Positions 34,136 through 45,595 of a DNA stretch of 64,000 nucleotides are shown here, piece by piece; position 1 is the stretch's first letter; each line of letters begins with the position of its first letter. Source of the stretch: Nematostella vectensis (taxonomy: Eukaryota > Cnidaria > Anthozoa > Actiniaria > Edwardsiidae); the NCBI RefSeq assembly GCF_932526225.1, contig NC_064046.1:2108001-2172000 (forward strand), read 5' to 3'. The notes under the pieces are model-generated. The model saw only the letters and a list, made by a program, of their open reading frames with translations, made no database searches and was not told the DNA's origin. A program made the translations under genes and the position numbers.

Positions 34136-35076
34136 TGATTTCCCCTCCCCCCCCCCCCACCACCACCACCGCCTCCCCTGGCGCTGTTTGCACGGGACTT
34201 TACAGTGGTGGAGAGGCGGGAATGGAAGGGAAAGGGAAGGGGTGGAACAGATGATAGTGGTACTAACAAAAGTTTGGTACACGTAGAAAGGACAAGGCTA
34301 TAGAATGCTCATTTTTACCCTGATTCCCCACCACCACCACCACCACCACCACCACCACCACCACCACCGCCTCCCCTGGCGCTGTTTGCACGGGACTTTA
34401 CAGTGGTGGGGAGGCGGGAATGGAAGGGAAAGGGAAGGGGTGGAACAGATGATAGTGGTACTAACAAAAGTTGGGTACACGTAGAAAGGACAAGGCTATA
34501 GAATGCTCATTTTTACCCTGATTCCCCACCACCACCACCACCACCACCACCACCACCACCACCACCACCACCGCCTCCCCTGGCGCTGTTTGCACGGGAC
34601 TTTACAGTGGTGGGGAGGCGGGAATGGAAGGGAAAGGGAAGGGTTGGAACAGGTGATAGTGGTACTAACAAAAGTTTGGTACACGTAGAAAGGACAAGGC
34701 TATAGAATGCTCATTTTTACCCTGATTCCCCACCACCACCACCACCACCGCCTCCCCTGGCGCTGTTTGCACGGGACTTTACAGTGGTGGGGAGGCGGGA
34801 ATGGAAGGGAAAGGGAAGGGGTGGAACAGATGATAGTGGTACTAACAAAAGTTGGGTACACGTAGAAAGGACAAGGCTATAGAATGCTCATTTTTACCCT
34901 GATTCCCCACCACCACCACCACCACCACCACCACCGCCTCCCCTGGCGCTGTTTGCACGGGACTTTACAGTGGTGGGGAGGCGGGAATGGAAGGGAAAGG
35001 GAAGGGGTGGAACAGATGATAGTGGTACTAACAAAAGTTTGGTACACGTAGAAAGGACAAGGCTATGGAATCGTCA
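34136..35076. repeat. Tandem array of five units of about 175-205 bp with CAC tracts (unit 1)
   Basis: Each unit has a variable cac run, cgcctcccctggcgctgttt, tggaagggaaagggaagggg and aaggacaaggctat. The array stops at the 3' end of the minus-strand SLC22-B gene. Read on the minus strand, each unit starts ggtaaaaatgagcattc, similar to the gtaaacattgacgattcc that follows SLC22-B exon 7. The CAC count differs between units and between the two duplicates. Confidence 0.92.
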
Positions 35077-38000
35077 ATGTTTACCTTGCTCGAGGTGTTG
35101 CGGATCATCATCTCCCATGACCTCTAGCGTGGGTTTGCCTCGCGTTTCCGGTAGGAACCAGCACGCAAGCGCGGCAAGAAAAGTAAGGCCACTCATCAAA
35201 GCGAACGGGAGAATAGCGTTTATCCGGGTGAGTTGGACCACGAACGGAGCAAGGGCCGCCCCGACACGACTAATGACGGACAGGAGACCCATCCCGCTAT
35301 TCCTGAGATGAGATATAAAGGCGATTGAAACAAAAGATGTTACAAAATGCTGAGATGAGAAAGAAGGGCGATGGTGAGAAAAACGGGAATACAAAAATAG
35401 AGGGGGAAAGAAACATCCGGGTTCTCCTGAGATAAAATAGATGAAAGTCAAATATAAAAAAGGAGGAGGAGGAGACCAATACCCCGTTATCCCGGATACG
35501 GATCGCATCCATGAGAGGTAAGGAAACAACGATATCATATCTAACCATTGTAGGGAAGAGTTCGGCGGAGAACACGTAAAGGCTGTGGAACGAGATAGGG
35601 CTCCCGAATGGTCCCCCGAAATTTCGATGGGCTCGCAGTTTTCGGATAATGCTAGCAGGATAGCGCAATTTTTTCCGCCGTGCTCGCATTGTATTTTTCG
35701 ATGTATTCGCTGCTCGATTTATTTAAAAACTAAAAATGCTCGGTCTCGCATAAAAAACGGGGTGCTCGCAAGCTCGCAAGTGCTCGCCAAAGACCATTCG
35801 GGGGTCCTCGAGATGGAGATGCATAGGGTACCCAGAACCCCTTGCGTGCTCTATTGCGTCATGTATGGCGTCAAACCTGATCATTGTAGGGAAGAGTTCC
35901 GCGGAGAACACGTAAAGGCTGTTGAACGAGGTAGTGATACACAGTTTACCCAGGGTTCCTGCAGCGACGCGCCCTGCTATGTAACCTGATGACAAAACAT
36001 AGAGCATGTGCAAAGGAATACGTCTAGGGCAAACGATTGGGGAAAGTTATTTAGAGCGGCTTGGTGGTAACCAAGTGTACAATGTGTCAGCCCCCCCTAG
36101 CCTCCCTTTCAGCTCCTCCCAAACCTTTGTTTGGAAGGAGATCATCACTTCTAATTTATCCATTTGAAAAACTGCTTCTAGATGAGTTCGACTTCAGTTG
36201 ACCCCTTCAATGGTAGAAGACAGTTAATTTTGTGTATGTATTTGGATAGAAAATGTTTCTAGGTGGATCTTGTGAGCTATTACCAAAGGTAATTATGCCA
36301 GTAAGATACTACTGTATGGACCACACCCTGTGTTTTTCTCTAGACACGCCCCTGTACCTATATTGTCCGTGCCAGAAGGTATGAAGGACACCACTAGGCA
36401 CGAGATGGCGCCCACGACAGTGTACCAGACCACAGTATGCTTACGACCGAACCTGCAACGGTATTACAGCTACTACAAAGAGGCAGGAAAAAGCTTTTCT
36501 AACTGTTTAATCTCCTAAGGGGGGTTCAGAGCAGTAACAGGCCACGTACGATTGGGGAGGCACAATACAGAAACATTAAGAGGGGGCACAGCCACGCCCC
36601 TACTGGTCATTTCCTTATAATTTTTGAAAATATTGGGGGGGCGGACACTCCTTGGTCCCCACCTCCTGCTACGGACCTGGGGTCAGCTCGCAAAGGGTGT
36701 GTGTGTGTGTGTGGGGGGGGATAATAAAGGTTATGGTTGAAGCCCGCTTTAAAGACATCTGATTAATAAAGACACCTGGTTATCAAGGACGGTTTTCAGT
36801 TTTAATAGGAAAGAAGGCATCATATGTTCAGTAAGCGCACCCGTTTTATGGACTTGGGTTCCAATAGTGTCCTTATTTCTGCCCTTTTAAAAAAATGAAT
36901 CCAAAGGTTTTTGTGACGAAGGGGGCACGCTCATTGCAAAACTATAAGGTTGTCACCGTTGCTTGGTTACCTGTTACAGTTGTCAATCACCAGAATGTTT
37001 GCTGGGAACTCGACAATACTGGTAAGCACGAAATTAAGGTAGATACTTCCACCGAAGTCCCCAGCACTCATAGACACAGCGTAATACACGAGGCCATTCA
37101 CCAACCTGACAAACAACAGGGTGCATTAACTTCCTTTCGAGACAAAGGTCCCTAGTGATACAAGTCCAGGGGCGAATCCAGGATTTCAAAATAGAGGGGT
37201 GGATAATGGCCGGATAGACGGCTTATAACTAATCCAGTGGTTGTTGGTAGGTCACATAGATCTAACAATACTTCAATCTAAATTGAATTTATCGCGTCAG
37301 CAAAGTCAAGCAGGCGATGGCACATGGACAGTACCTCCTCCGTAGTTTATTCAAACAAAAGTGGGGGGAAATCCACCAAATCCCCTATATCCGCCCCTGA
37401 AGTCAGAGGCTCTTATTTTATGTAGTTTGAACTGTGCCATTCCAGAAAAAAACCATACTCCTCCCCTCCCCTCCCGTCAGAGGAGCCTCCACCCCTCTTT
37501 GATTTGCCTTAAAGAATGTCGGTCACCTTTTCCTTTGTTATTGTTTATCTTTATAAAAATACAACGATTTATTTGCAAGAAAACTACGAAATATCAATCT
37601 ACGAATGAAATATGATTAGTTATTAACAATATTTGATTGAAAATATATTGGCTACTCGCTTTAATAAGCCGATGGAAATACGATGGATACTTTTTGTGTG
37701 ACTCGGCATTGAGCGGGAGCATAAAATGGCGGCATCACTGGCCTTCTTTAATAAGAGTGCGCGATCTAACTGGCATTTTTCCTCAATAAGGTAAGCAAAC
37801 AAAACTGGGCGCGCGGAGAGGACGACTTGCTTAGCCTGTACGATTTTAATTAGCATATTTTGGCCGCGACAATAAATGACATTGATGGAATGTTTATGAG
37901 ACACATGCCAGACCTAAATTGAGGTCGAGAAAAAATGGCGGGAAGCGAGCTAGAAAAGTCCGTTATGCAGCAAAAGTCAAATTCTAAAAAGCCAAACAAG

Positions 38001-41000
38001 GACTTGGAGAAAGTATAAGGGCCCCCGGAAGTTCGATGTGGTCGCAGTTTTCGGCTAATGCTCGCATGCTCTCGTATTTTTTTTTCCGCCGTGCACGCAT
38101 TGTATATTTTTATGTGTTCGCTTGCTCGATTTTTCAACAACTAAAGATGCTCGGTCTCGCATAAAAAACGGGGTGCTCGCAAGGTCGCGAGTGCTCGACA
38201 AAGACCATTTGAGGGCCCTAGTATAAACTGACAGACCCCCCAGAGTGCCCAACTCACTGCATGGGGGAGGGGGTGGGGGGTGGGGAGGGTTAGTGGGGTT
38301 AGAGTGCGCAGTTTGTCTGGCTTTGGCGTTTTACTATTTTACTACACATACCACGCGTAGCACTGGAGCAGAGTTAGTAAAGCCAGCCTAGGTGTGCCAA
38401 ACAGTTCCAGGAATCCTCGGTTATGTTTCACCACAGGGACTCTGAGGTCTTCCTTAGGCATTTCTTTTTTGTTGACTTTAGCGACTTGCTCCAGGATTTC
38501 ACGTGCCTGGTCCTTGCGACCGACCACTAGAAGCCATCGGACGGACTCGGGGATAAACCTGAATAAAAAAAAATTGAAAAATTGAATTTTGTTTCTATTA
38601 ATTTCAAAAAGCAAAGCAACACACGCCGCGTAGTTCGGGCGCGTACCCAGGTTTGGCTGAGGGTAGGGGAGTGTCCCCTACACTCCGTCCCCAGGTACGC
38701 GACTGTTGCTTTCAAGTGTTGGTGTGTAACCAGCGGGGTAGCCAGCATTTTTAACAGGAGGGGGCCCATAAAAGGCCCTTTGAAGGCATTTTCTCCTGTG
38801 TTTTAGTTAATGTCTCATACATTTACTGTATTTTTGGCTGCTAGAAGGGGGGGCCCGGGCCCCCTTGGCCACCCCCCTGGCTACGCCCCCGGTAACTACG
38901 GGATGATTACTAAAATGCTGCCACAAGCATCAGGCGCGTTTCTCTATCGTTACGGTAAAAAGGTTATGTAGGAAAGATTATCGACATTGATGCTGAAAAT
39001 GATGTCGATGACGATGATGGGGTATACAAACACTAAATAAGTATAATCTACTTACTTCCAAAATATAAAAATAAACACAAACGGCACAGTAGATATGATA
39101 CACAGCAGCTTCCAATCCTTAATGAAATACGCCTGCAGCCCCAAGACCATCAACGCCAGCGTGAAATAGAACCACACCATAGTAGAAGACAACGCCCTCT
39201 TGGCCGGCCCGACCAGTTCCGCGGCGAGCACGAACATAGTCAGAATACTTCCACCGAGAAAGAATCCAGAGAAGAATCTCAACGCTATGACGACCCACGA
39301 GGCCTGGGCGAAAGACATGGAGAAGGTGATGGCAATGACGCAGGCTGCAGAGGGAAACAAGACGCTACGACGACCGTACTTATCCGCGATCATCCCCAGG
39401 ATGATGGCACCTAAAGCCCAGCCAAAGAAGAGCATGGAGTTGGCGAGCCATGCATGAAAGCTGTTGTCGCACACGAGGTCGAACTGAGGAGAGATGAGAA
39501 CATGGTATAAGAATCAATAATGTCGATAGTAAGCGAGCCATGCATAAAAGCTGTTGTCGCAAACGAGGTCGAACTGAGGAGAGATGAAAATATGGTATAA
39601 GAATCAATAAGGACGATAGTAAGCGAGCCATGCATGAAAGCTATTGTTAAACACGAGGTCAAACTGAGGAGAGATACTTCTACTTCTTCCTGGGAGACTA
39701 CCATCTTCCTGTTTGAAGATTATTGTGGGCGTGCAAGGTGCATGACTTGTGCAGTGCAGGAAGGGCTGTAGCAGGGGGTGGGGCACTGGGGGCACGTGCC
39801 ACCCCAAAATTTGAAAAATTATAAGGAAACGACCAGTAGGTGCGTGGCTGTGCCCCCCAAATATTTTCTTAAAGTTTCTGTTTTGTGTCCCCACCTCCTT
39901 AATATTTTGAGGCCTGCTACGTCCGTGGGACGTACGACATACATGGCAGGTCTGGAAGACCTTGTTGTTGGCTGTAAGAGATTAGTTGTTCCCATATCAT
40001 CAAGGCCATACTAAGCAGTCTTAGCCTTCTGTTTTGAATTGATTCCCAGCCAAGCTGCTTTAGAGTAGGCGCTGTGGTGTCGGTCTATTATCATTTAAAC
40101 CCCCTGGTGACTATCCCCTGGTAGTACCAAGGTCAGCGTCTGATGTGACCCCATAAATAAATGTATGGTTTTGAATCAGCCTAGTTCCAGGCATCTAGTC
40201 CGGGTTTCCTGTACTGGAGATGACACATAAGACAGTATAGGGTTTGTGACGAGCTATCCCATTGTTCAGGGAGATGGCTCTTTATGACGTCACAACTCTT
40301 AACAACCATTTTATGCTCCCGCTCAATGCCGAGTGACTCAGAGAATCCATTTCCATCGGCTAATTCAAGCGAGTAACCAATATATTTTCAATCAAATATC
40401 GTCAGTTATCATCAGACTACAGAGTATCAGGCTTCATTCGTAGATTGTAATTTTGAAATTTCCTTTTCCCGACCGCTGTGTAACCGCCGCCACCTGGTAA
40501 ATGAGTAACTCGACCATCTCGACCCCCAGGCGCGTTTTTTCTCTCCCCCATTAAAAGAAAGAAAAGAAGAAAAGGTGGCTGAGGCATTCCTATAGCCCGT
40601 GGTTTCCCCTACAAGTCTCAAGGGTCAAAGTGTACATCAATTTCCTCACGAGCGGGCGGTATTTTTATCATACACATGCATGTTTCACATTTATTTGGGA
40701 TACCTTAAAATAAAAGCAGTTTTAACAACCTAACGAGCTCTAACCTGGGTATCAGCCAATTTCTACTGCTAAGTGTGTTCCAACCTTTGTGCCTTTTGGC
40801 AAACATTTAAATTATTTTTCTGATAGGTCGTGAGATACTTTATTCGTTAGAAAAAAAAAAAATATTAGATGTAGCGTAAAAATCCAGCCATTTTTGAAAG
40901 AAGGAAAGATGCTTTTTGGTTCCTTTTTTTTCTTTCGGCCGGTCCAAAAAAGGGCTTGGCTTTATCACTTGGTCACGTAATGCATTGTTAATTCACTCAC

Positions 41001-41701
41001 TCCTTAGGCTAGGAGTCACCTGATTAAACCAAATTGTCAGGGATGTCATTTGCCCTGTCAAACAGATAGTTAAACATTGGATCATGCAAATTCACACACG
41101 CTGCTCTTTAAAACGCTCGCCGTGGCCTTGATTTGAAAAATACAAAATAAAACACTCATCAAAGCAGGTTAATCCCTAACAACGCTTCACCTGATTAGCC
41201 AAATTTAAGATGTCATTTGCCCTGTCAAACAGATAATCGAACATTAGATCATGCAAATTTCACGCACGCTTCTTTTTATAACGCTTGCTGAGGCCTTGAT
41301 TAACAGGATAAAAAATAATAATAATCAAACACTTATCAAAGCTGGGTAAGCTTTAACCGATTAATTCAATCGCTTACTTGGGTAACAATTGTATGCACGG
41401 GTCCTTCGTAGAGTTCTGGGTCTGCAAACTTCCAGTCCGTCCTGTTGAGTTTGCATCTTCGGTGGTACAGCTCTATTGGCTGAGTACTGGTGCTGTAGAT
41501 TTCCCGTCCGGTTGAGTTCGACAGCAAGCACGCACTGCTGTTTGTAGTACACATCCAGGGCGGTTCGTAAGCGACGAAAACCATGAGTAGAGTTTGGTAA
41601 GTCAGCGGGATAAATATAAACAAAAACATGGCTAAGATTCGAATTTGAAACGGCCCAAATTGGCCAATTTGCTCCAAAACTTGATCAACTTCTAGGACCA
41701 T
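35074..41701 (-). CDS. SLC22-type organic ion transporter, paralogue B (7 exons)
   Basis: Intact MFS transporter of the SLC22 type, predicted 508 aa and 12 helices in the plasma membrane; substrate unknown. Minus-strand exons: 41701-41378, 39483-39056, 38558-38352, 37105-36971, 36452-36358, 35985-35877, and 35302 reading on to a TGA at 35076-35074. Motifs: GQFGPFQ, extracellular NSS/NST/NRT sites, FDLVCDNSF, ADKYGRRSVLFPS, PESVRWLL, RFGRKHTVV, PETRGKPTLEV. Exon 2 equals exons 2 plus 3 of paralogue A, and exons 4 plus 5 equal exon 5 of A. The last exon lacks the acidic tail of A: reading past the would-be donor adds GKH and stops. The exon 6 donor is the weak GTTTGA. It is convergent with SLC22-A. 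An alternative 3' end by splicing to an unseen exon is possible. Confidence 0.87.
35540..35593 (-). pseudogene. Partial extra copy of SLC22-B exon 6 (unit 1)
   Basis: The minus strand reads SLYVFSAELFPTMVR, the 3' half of exon 6, about 280 bp downstream of the real exon end. Its donor has changed from AG-GT to AG-AT (ttagatatg), so it should not splice. Its wording (ATGGTTAGATATGAT) is closer to paralogue A than to the adjacent functional exon. A MITE-like element (35601-35807) separates the two copies. The duplicate is at 49062-49115. Confidence 0.8.
35601..35807. mobile_element. MITE-like family M4, copy 1 of unit 1
   Basis: Ends cccgaatggtc and gaccattcggg are inverted. The interior cgcagttttcggataatgct through aaaaaacggggtgctcgca matches a second copy at 38015-38220, which has ends agggccc/gggccct. 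Confidence 0.75.
36525..36680. mobile_element. MITE-like family M3 in SLC22-B intron 4 region (unit 1)
   Basis: Same family as 26905-27040, in inverted orientation, between cagtaacaggcc and cctgctacgg. A gt microsatellite and a G run follow at 36698-36720; this run is longer in unit 2. Confidence 0.7.
37165..37400. mobile_element. Short element with AGGGGCGRAT inverted ends (unit 1)
   Basis: The left end caggggcgaatccaggattt and the right end tatatccgcccctga are inverted relatives. The duplicate is at about 50715-50950. A related fragment, cgggcggattta, lies near 15412. Confidence 0.6.
38015..38220. mobile_element. MITE-like family M4, copy 2 of unit 1 (SLC22-B intron 3)
   Basis: Bounded by agggcccccggaag and ccatttgagggccct, with the same interior as 35601-35807. 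The duplicate in unit 2 is at about 51560-51765. Confidence 0.75.
39484..39705 (-). repeat. 90-bp array of SLC22-B exon 2 acceptors (unit 1)
   Basis: On the minus strand the real exon 2 starts at 39483. Decoy starts with the same ctctcctcag acceptor and FDLVCDNSF-type coding sequence lie exactly 90 and 180 bp upstream, at 39573 and 39663 (the third reads FDLVFNNSF). Use of the first decoy would stay in frame but meets a TGA after about 19 codons. Paralogue A has an independent-looking duplication at the same exon edge. Confidence 0.93.
39768..39925. mobile_element. MITE-like family M3 in SLC22-B intron 1 (unit 1)
   Basis: The block from gtagcagggggtggggcact to ggcctgctacg has inverted ends. 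The duplicate is at 53304-53460. Confidence 0.75.
39926..41027. other. SLC22-B intron 1 interior without recognised features
   Basis: I see no exon, RNA gene or strong repeat. The corresponding stretch of unit 2 is 53461-54538, with small indels. Confidence 0.4.
41028..41350. repeat. Tandem duplication of about 160 bp in SLC22-B intron 1
   Basis: Two successive copies share cacctgattaaccaaatt-like starts, gatgtcatttgccctgtcaa and gccttgat. The second copy ends about 25 bp from the exon 1 donor. Unit 2 has a single hybrid copy at 54540-54712, consistent with unequal recombination. Confidence 0.85.
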
Positions 41702-42597
41702 CTTGAAGCGGGATAGGATTTGAGTTATGAGAGGAGACTTGTCGCACAAAGCGCAACTGCGCAAGCTAATTGTAACACGACTCGAGAAGCAAATACATGA
41801 ATTGCTCATCACCAGATCACCGGGGGCTGTACGGAGGTCGCGTGTTTGATTGACAGGTTTTCTGGTTTATACAACAATCACGCTGTGTAGCCTCTATACT
41901 GTTCGCAGCCTCTCCTTTGGTGAACATCTCAGTAAAGACAAGAGAAAAATAAGCCATGCATCGCAGAGTCTGTGTTGCGCGTGCCGGTTCTAGATCACCA
42001 CAGGCCATCGGTTTGTTCACGTATTTGATTGTTCTGCTCTATTGTTTTGCTCACCACCTCCCCTGTGGCCTGACAAACCGATGGCCTTTCGAGAGGTTGA
42101 AGAGCGACGTTTATTATTCTCCAAGAGTCAGAAGGGTGATATAGGTCGGAACAACTCAGGGTAATAATCTTTGTCGCTTGGGTTTTCTTCAATATCTTTT
42201 GTTATATCCCAGTGATGAATTTTCACGCGCGCTCGTTGGTCAATACAAATTTCTTCCCTGGTGGCAAAATATTGGTGCCGAATAAAAAGTAGGATATATG
42301 AAAACACCTTAGTGGGGGAAACGGCAAAGATCAGCCAATCTTCAACATCTAATTTCCCTGTAAGGTTCATCAATTCCCTATTTGCTTGGTGTGATTTAAA
42401 GACACTACAGGAAATAGATATTGAAGGCCAACAACCCTAGGAAAATACCCTAAGAAAGTACTATATAAAAGTTATGCAACATTTTGGAAAACCCAGGCAC
42501 AGTTAAATCAAAATAGTGGAAAGCTACGCACTTAATGCAAGATCAAGACAAATTTTAAACTAGAAAAATATGTATCAGAAGCTAATGTTAGACGCCG

Positions 42598-42805
42598 GTA
42601 GCGTTGCAGAATGGTCCTCGTTGCAGAAGTGTCTAACCAATCAGATTGTCTCTTGTATCTCCCATACCGTCCATCCAATCAAAGTGCCTTGTTATCGTAT
42701 CTTGTACCTCGTGGAGATCGTGCCAAGGGGAGATCGTTCATAGGGTCGTGTTGGAATTGTTAACTTGTTGACACTTTCACCACAAGGACAGTTCTGCAAC
42801 GGTAC
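42598..42805. mobile_element. 208-bp hAT-like MITE with 8-bp target duplication, present only in unit 1
   Basis: The element is bracketed by agacgccg at 42590-42597 and 42806-42813. Its ends are inverted: gtagcgttgcagaa on the left, and ttctgcaacggtac on the right. Unit 2 has the empty site with a single agacgccg at 55949-55956. An 8-bp duplication is typical of hAT elements. There is no transposase. Confidence 0.92.
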
Positions 42806-42869
42806 AGACGCCGACAATCTATGACTAGATTGCGTGTCTCGGCACACAAACTAGTAATTGAAACAGGCC

Positions 42870-43198
42870 GCTATAAAAATTTACCTTATGAATTAAGGAT
42901 TTGTGAAAAAAGTAAAAAAAAATAAGGTTGGGGATGAGGACCATACCTTAATGGAATGCGACTATGTCAATGATATACGTCGAGTATTTTTTAATGATCT
43001 ATTTGCAATCAATAACTCTTTCAAACTGTTAAGGCCAAAAGACCTTTTTTTGTATATTATGAGCTTAACAGATGACGAGCCTTGTCCTGAAATTTCGTGA
43101 TGAATTATGAATAGAGGATAGGCATATAAGCCAACCTACTTTGTATATTATCCTAATATACATGTATTGGTATTTATTGGAATACAGTATTGGAATAA

Positions 43199-43200
<2 letters not shown>
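42870..43200 (+). mobile_element. 3' end of a non-LTR retrotransposon (unit 1)
   Basis: The plus strand encodes LPYELRICEK and, after a short A-run disruption, VGDEDHTLMECDYVNDIRRV followed by LFLYIMSL. This matches the cysteine/histidine region that ends many CR1/L2-type pol proteins. The frame is broken and the 5' part is missing, so this is a 5'-truncated dead copy. The AT-rich 3' end runs into a simple repeat tail at 43199. The duplicate is at 55995-56344. Confidence 0.7.
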
Positions 43201-43236
<36 letters not shown>

Positions 43237-43859
43237 CATTATCATTATCATTATCATTATCATTATCATTATCATTATCATTATCATTATCATTATCATT
43301 ATCATTATCATTATCATTATCATTATCATTATCATTATCATTATCATTATCATTATCATTATCATTATCATTATCATTATCATTATCATTATCATTATCA
43401 TTATCATTATCATTATCATTATCATTATCATTATCATTATCATTATCATTATCATTATCATTATCATTATCATTATCATTATCATTATCATTATCATTAT
43501 CATTATCATTATCATTATCATTATCATTATCATTATCATTATCATTATCATTATCATTATCATTATCATTATCATTATCATTATCATTATCATTATCATT
43601 ATCATTATCATTATCATTATCATTATCATTATCATTATCATTATCATTATCATTATCATTATCATTATCATTATCATTATCATTATCATTATCATTATCA
43701 TTATCATTATCATTATCATTATCATTATCATTATCATTATCATTATCATTATCATTATCATTATCATTATCATTATCATTATCATTATCATTATCATTAT
43801 CATTATCATTATCATTATCATTATCATTATCATTATCATTATCATTATCATTATCATTG

Positions 43860-43928
<69 letters not shown>
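43200..43928. repeat. ATTATC hexanucleotide satellite (about 110 copies) with ATT tail
   Basis: Near-perfect attatc repeats from about 43205 to 43868 are followed by att repeats to 43928. They sit exactly at the 3' tail position of the truncated retrotransposon. Unit 2 has only att repeats (56344-56428). The His/Tyr, Ser/Leu and Met/Ile open frames are artefacts. Confidence 0.97.
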
Positions 43929-43930
<2 letters not shown>

Positions 43931-44520
43931 CGGGTTACGTGCACATTTTCACAGGACAAATATCAGGCGATAACGTCCAGTCAAAATGATATATGTCCGG
44001 TGAACATTTTTGTGAAGTCAAAACTCGCTTTTCGTCTGCTCAATAACTTCTCAATCAAACACCAAGGTTTTCGAAACGCTGAAGGCCAGAAAGAAGGCAC
44101 GAAGCATCATCATCAATATATATATATATTTTTAGAAAAGCGAAAGAAAAAGCAATGACAAAAAAAATTCACAACAGCGTGCGCTCGTGGCGTCATTCCC
44201 GTTCACGTCAGCGCGCGCGCAGTAGACAATTCAACATTGAAAACTGTCTCCGCCCTTGAAGGGGTTTATTTACTAAATATACTAGGTTTTAGCACTGATA
44301 ACACAGCGAATTTACAGCACTGATAACAAAGCGAACGGCCGACATATGTACTGTTAACTAACTTTTGTTTCTGTGTTCCGTTGTTGTTCGAGGTATGACT
44401 CAATTTTTTACTGGGATATAGCTTAAGATGTCATCTATCGCCCGCGGCGGAATATTTGAGGTCAGTTGAGTGCCAAACTCTATCCTTCTCTCTCTAGCTC
44501 TTTGTCTCTGTCTCTTCCGG
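43929..44520. other. End of duplication unit 1, no gene recognised
   Basis: Contains a short at microsatellite near 44120, alternating gcgc near 44212, and a ct-rich stretch up to the duplication junction. No coding support. Confidence 0.4.
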
Positions 44521-45595
44521 TAATGCAGTTTGCCGATATTTTGAGGCTACGCGAAGTAGCCTCAAAATGTGTCTGTTTTTTTAATCCAATTTTCTTTGTA
44601 AAACACTAAACTACTAGCCTACGAGTAGCAGGATTTCGCGAGTCAGCGGCTACACGTAGGCTATAAACTACCGGCTAGGAAATGGACGTTATCCTGGCTT
44701 ATTATTAGCCGACAAGAGAGCATATCTTGGTGCTGATAAGTTTTAATATTCGAACTTTAATAGCTTCAGTATTCTGGTGTGTATAATTTTGATCAACCAC
44801 GACAGATTCCATTTGAAACCCAACACCAATATACAGGAAGCTCTGGGCCAACTCCTAACCTACTAGAAATATTGTTTAAAGAATGTCGATCAACCCCTCC
44901 TTTGTTATTGTTTATTAATGAAAATACAACGGATTATTCGCAAGATAACAATCTACTAATAAAGTCTGATTTAATTTTTCGGGTCTGAAACCATCCTCGG
45001 GGACTCAGGGCGTCGCGGAGATCGGGCACACAGGGAGCGCGCGAGAAAGAATCTGAATTGATCATATCAATTAATGGCTGTCGTTTTTCTAAATGGTCTA
45101 ATTGAGCCTGGGGCGAGCCGCGGGAGACCTGTAATATTTGAAAACGTTAGGGACTAGGCTCCATTTCCAAGATGGCTGCCAGCAAAATCGTAGTAAATTC
45201 GAATTCCTGCAAGTTTACGTGGAAATTCTTACAAAGCGAAAAAAAAAATGATTGAAGCGAACTTCCAAATATGGTATGTAATGCCTAATAAGGAAATGAC
45301 CCAGCGAGCTAGAAAAACGACAGTTTTTAAAACAAGATTGACTGAAATGGATCTAAAACTTAAATGACAGTAATGTAATGTGAGAATGTCAACGCGAGCT
45401 ATATAAAATGATTTACCCCATTCAACAGGTGCTTTTGTTGGGAAATTTTAGGGGGAGGGGAGGGGCGCTTATTGGGGAGAGGGCGCTTACTATTCCAAAA
45501 TTCCAGGTTTTTGGGGGGGGGGGGGCGCTTATTAAAAGGATGGCGCTCATTTGAATATTGCAAACTAAGATGTGTTTTATATTTGATGTTTTCAG

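Larger units (their letters stand above)
31196..44520. repeat. Tandem segmental duplication, unit 1 (13.3 kb)
   Basis: Sequence starting taatgcagtttgccgatatt at 31196 recurs at 44521. The end of this unit (tctcttccgg at 44520) joins directly to the start of unit 2. Content order is identical: SLC22-A tail exon, 202-codon ORF, MITE, CAC array, minus-strand SLC22 gene, retroelement tail. Unit 1 additionally has a 208-bp MITE insertion, a longer ATTATC satellite, a second copy of a 160-bp repeat, and the N gap. Confidence 0.95.

Noticed and set aside
34298-34688. His-rich and Trp-rich ORFs
   Set aside because: They are translations of CAC/GTG tracts in the array at 34136-35076.
36895-37155. Plus-strand 86-codon ORF (also at 50445-50705)
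   Set aside because: It is the antisense of SLC22-B/C exon 4, which is supported by homology and splice sites on the minus strand.
41817-42373. Minus-strand ORFs upstream of SLC22-B exon 1
   Set aside because: They are in the likely 5' UTR or upstream region, have no recognisable domain, and are not needed for the transporter; they could be upstream ORFs at most.
43141-43989. Long His-Tyr, Ser-Leu and Met-Ile repeat ORFs
   Set aside because: They are the frames of an ATTATC satellite and have no other support.
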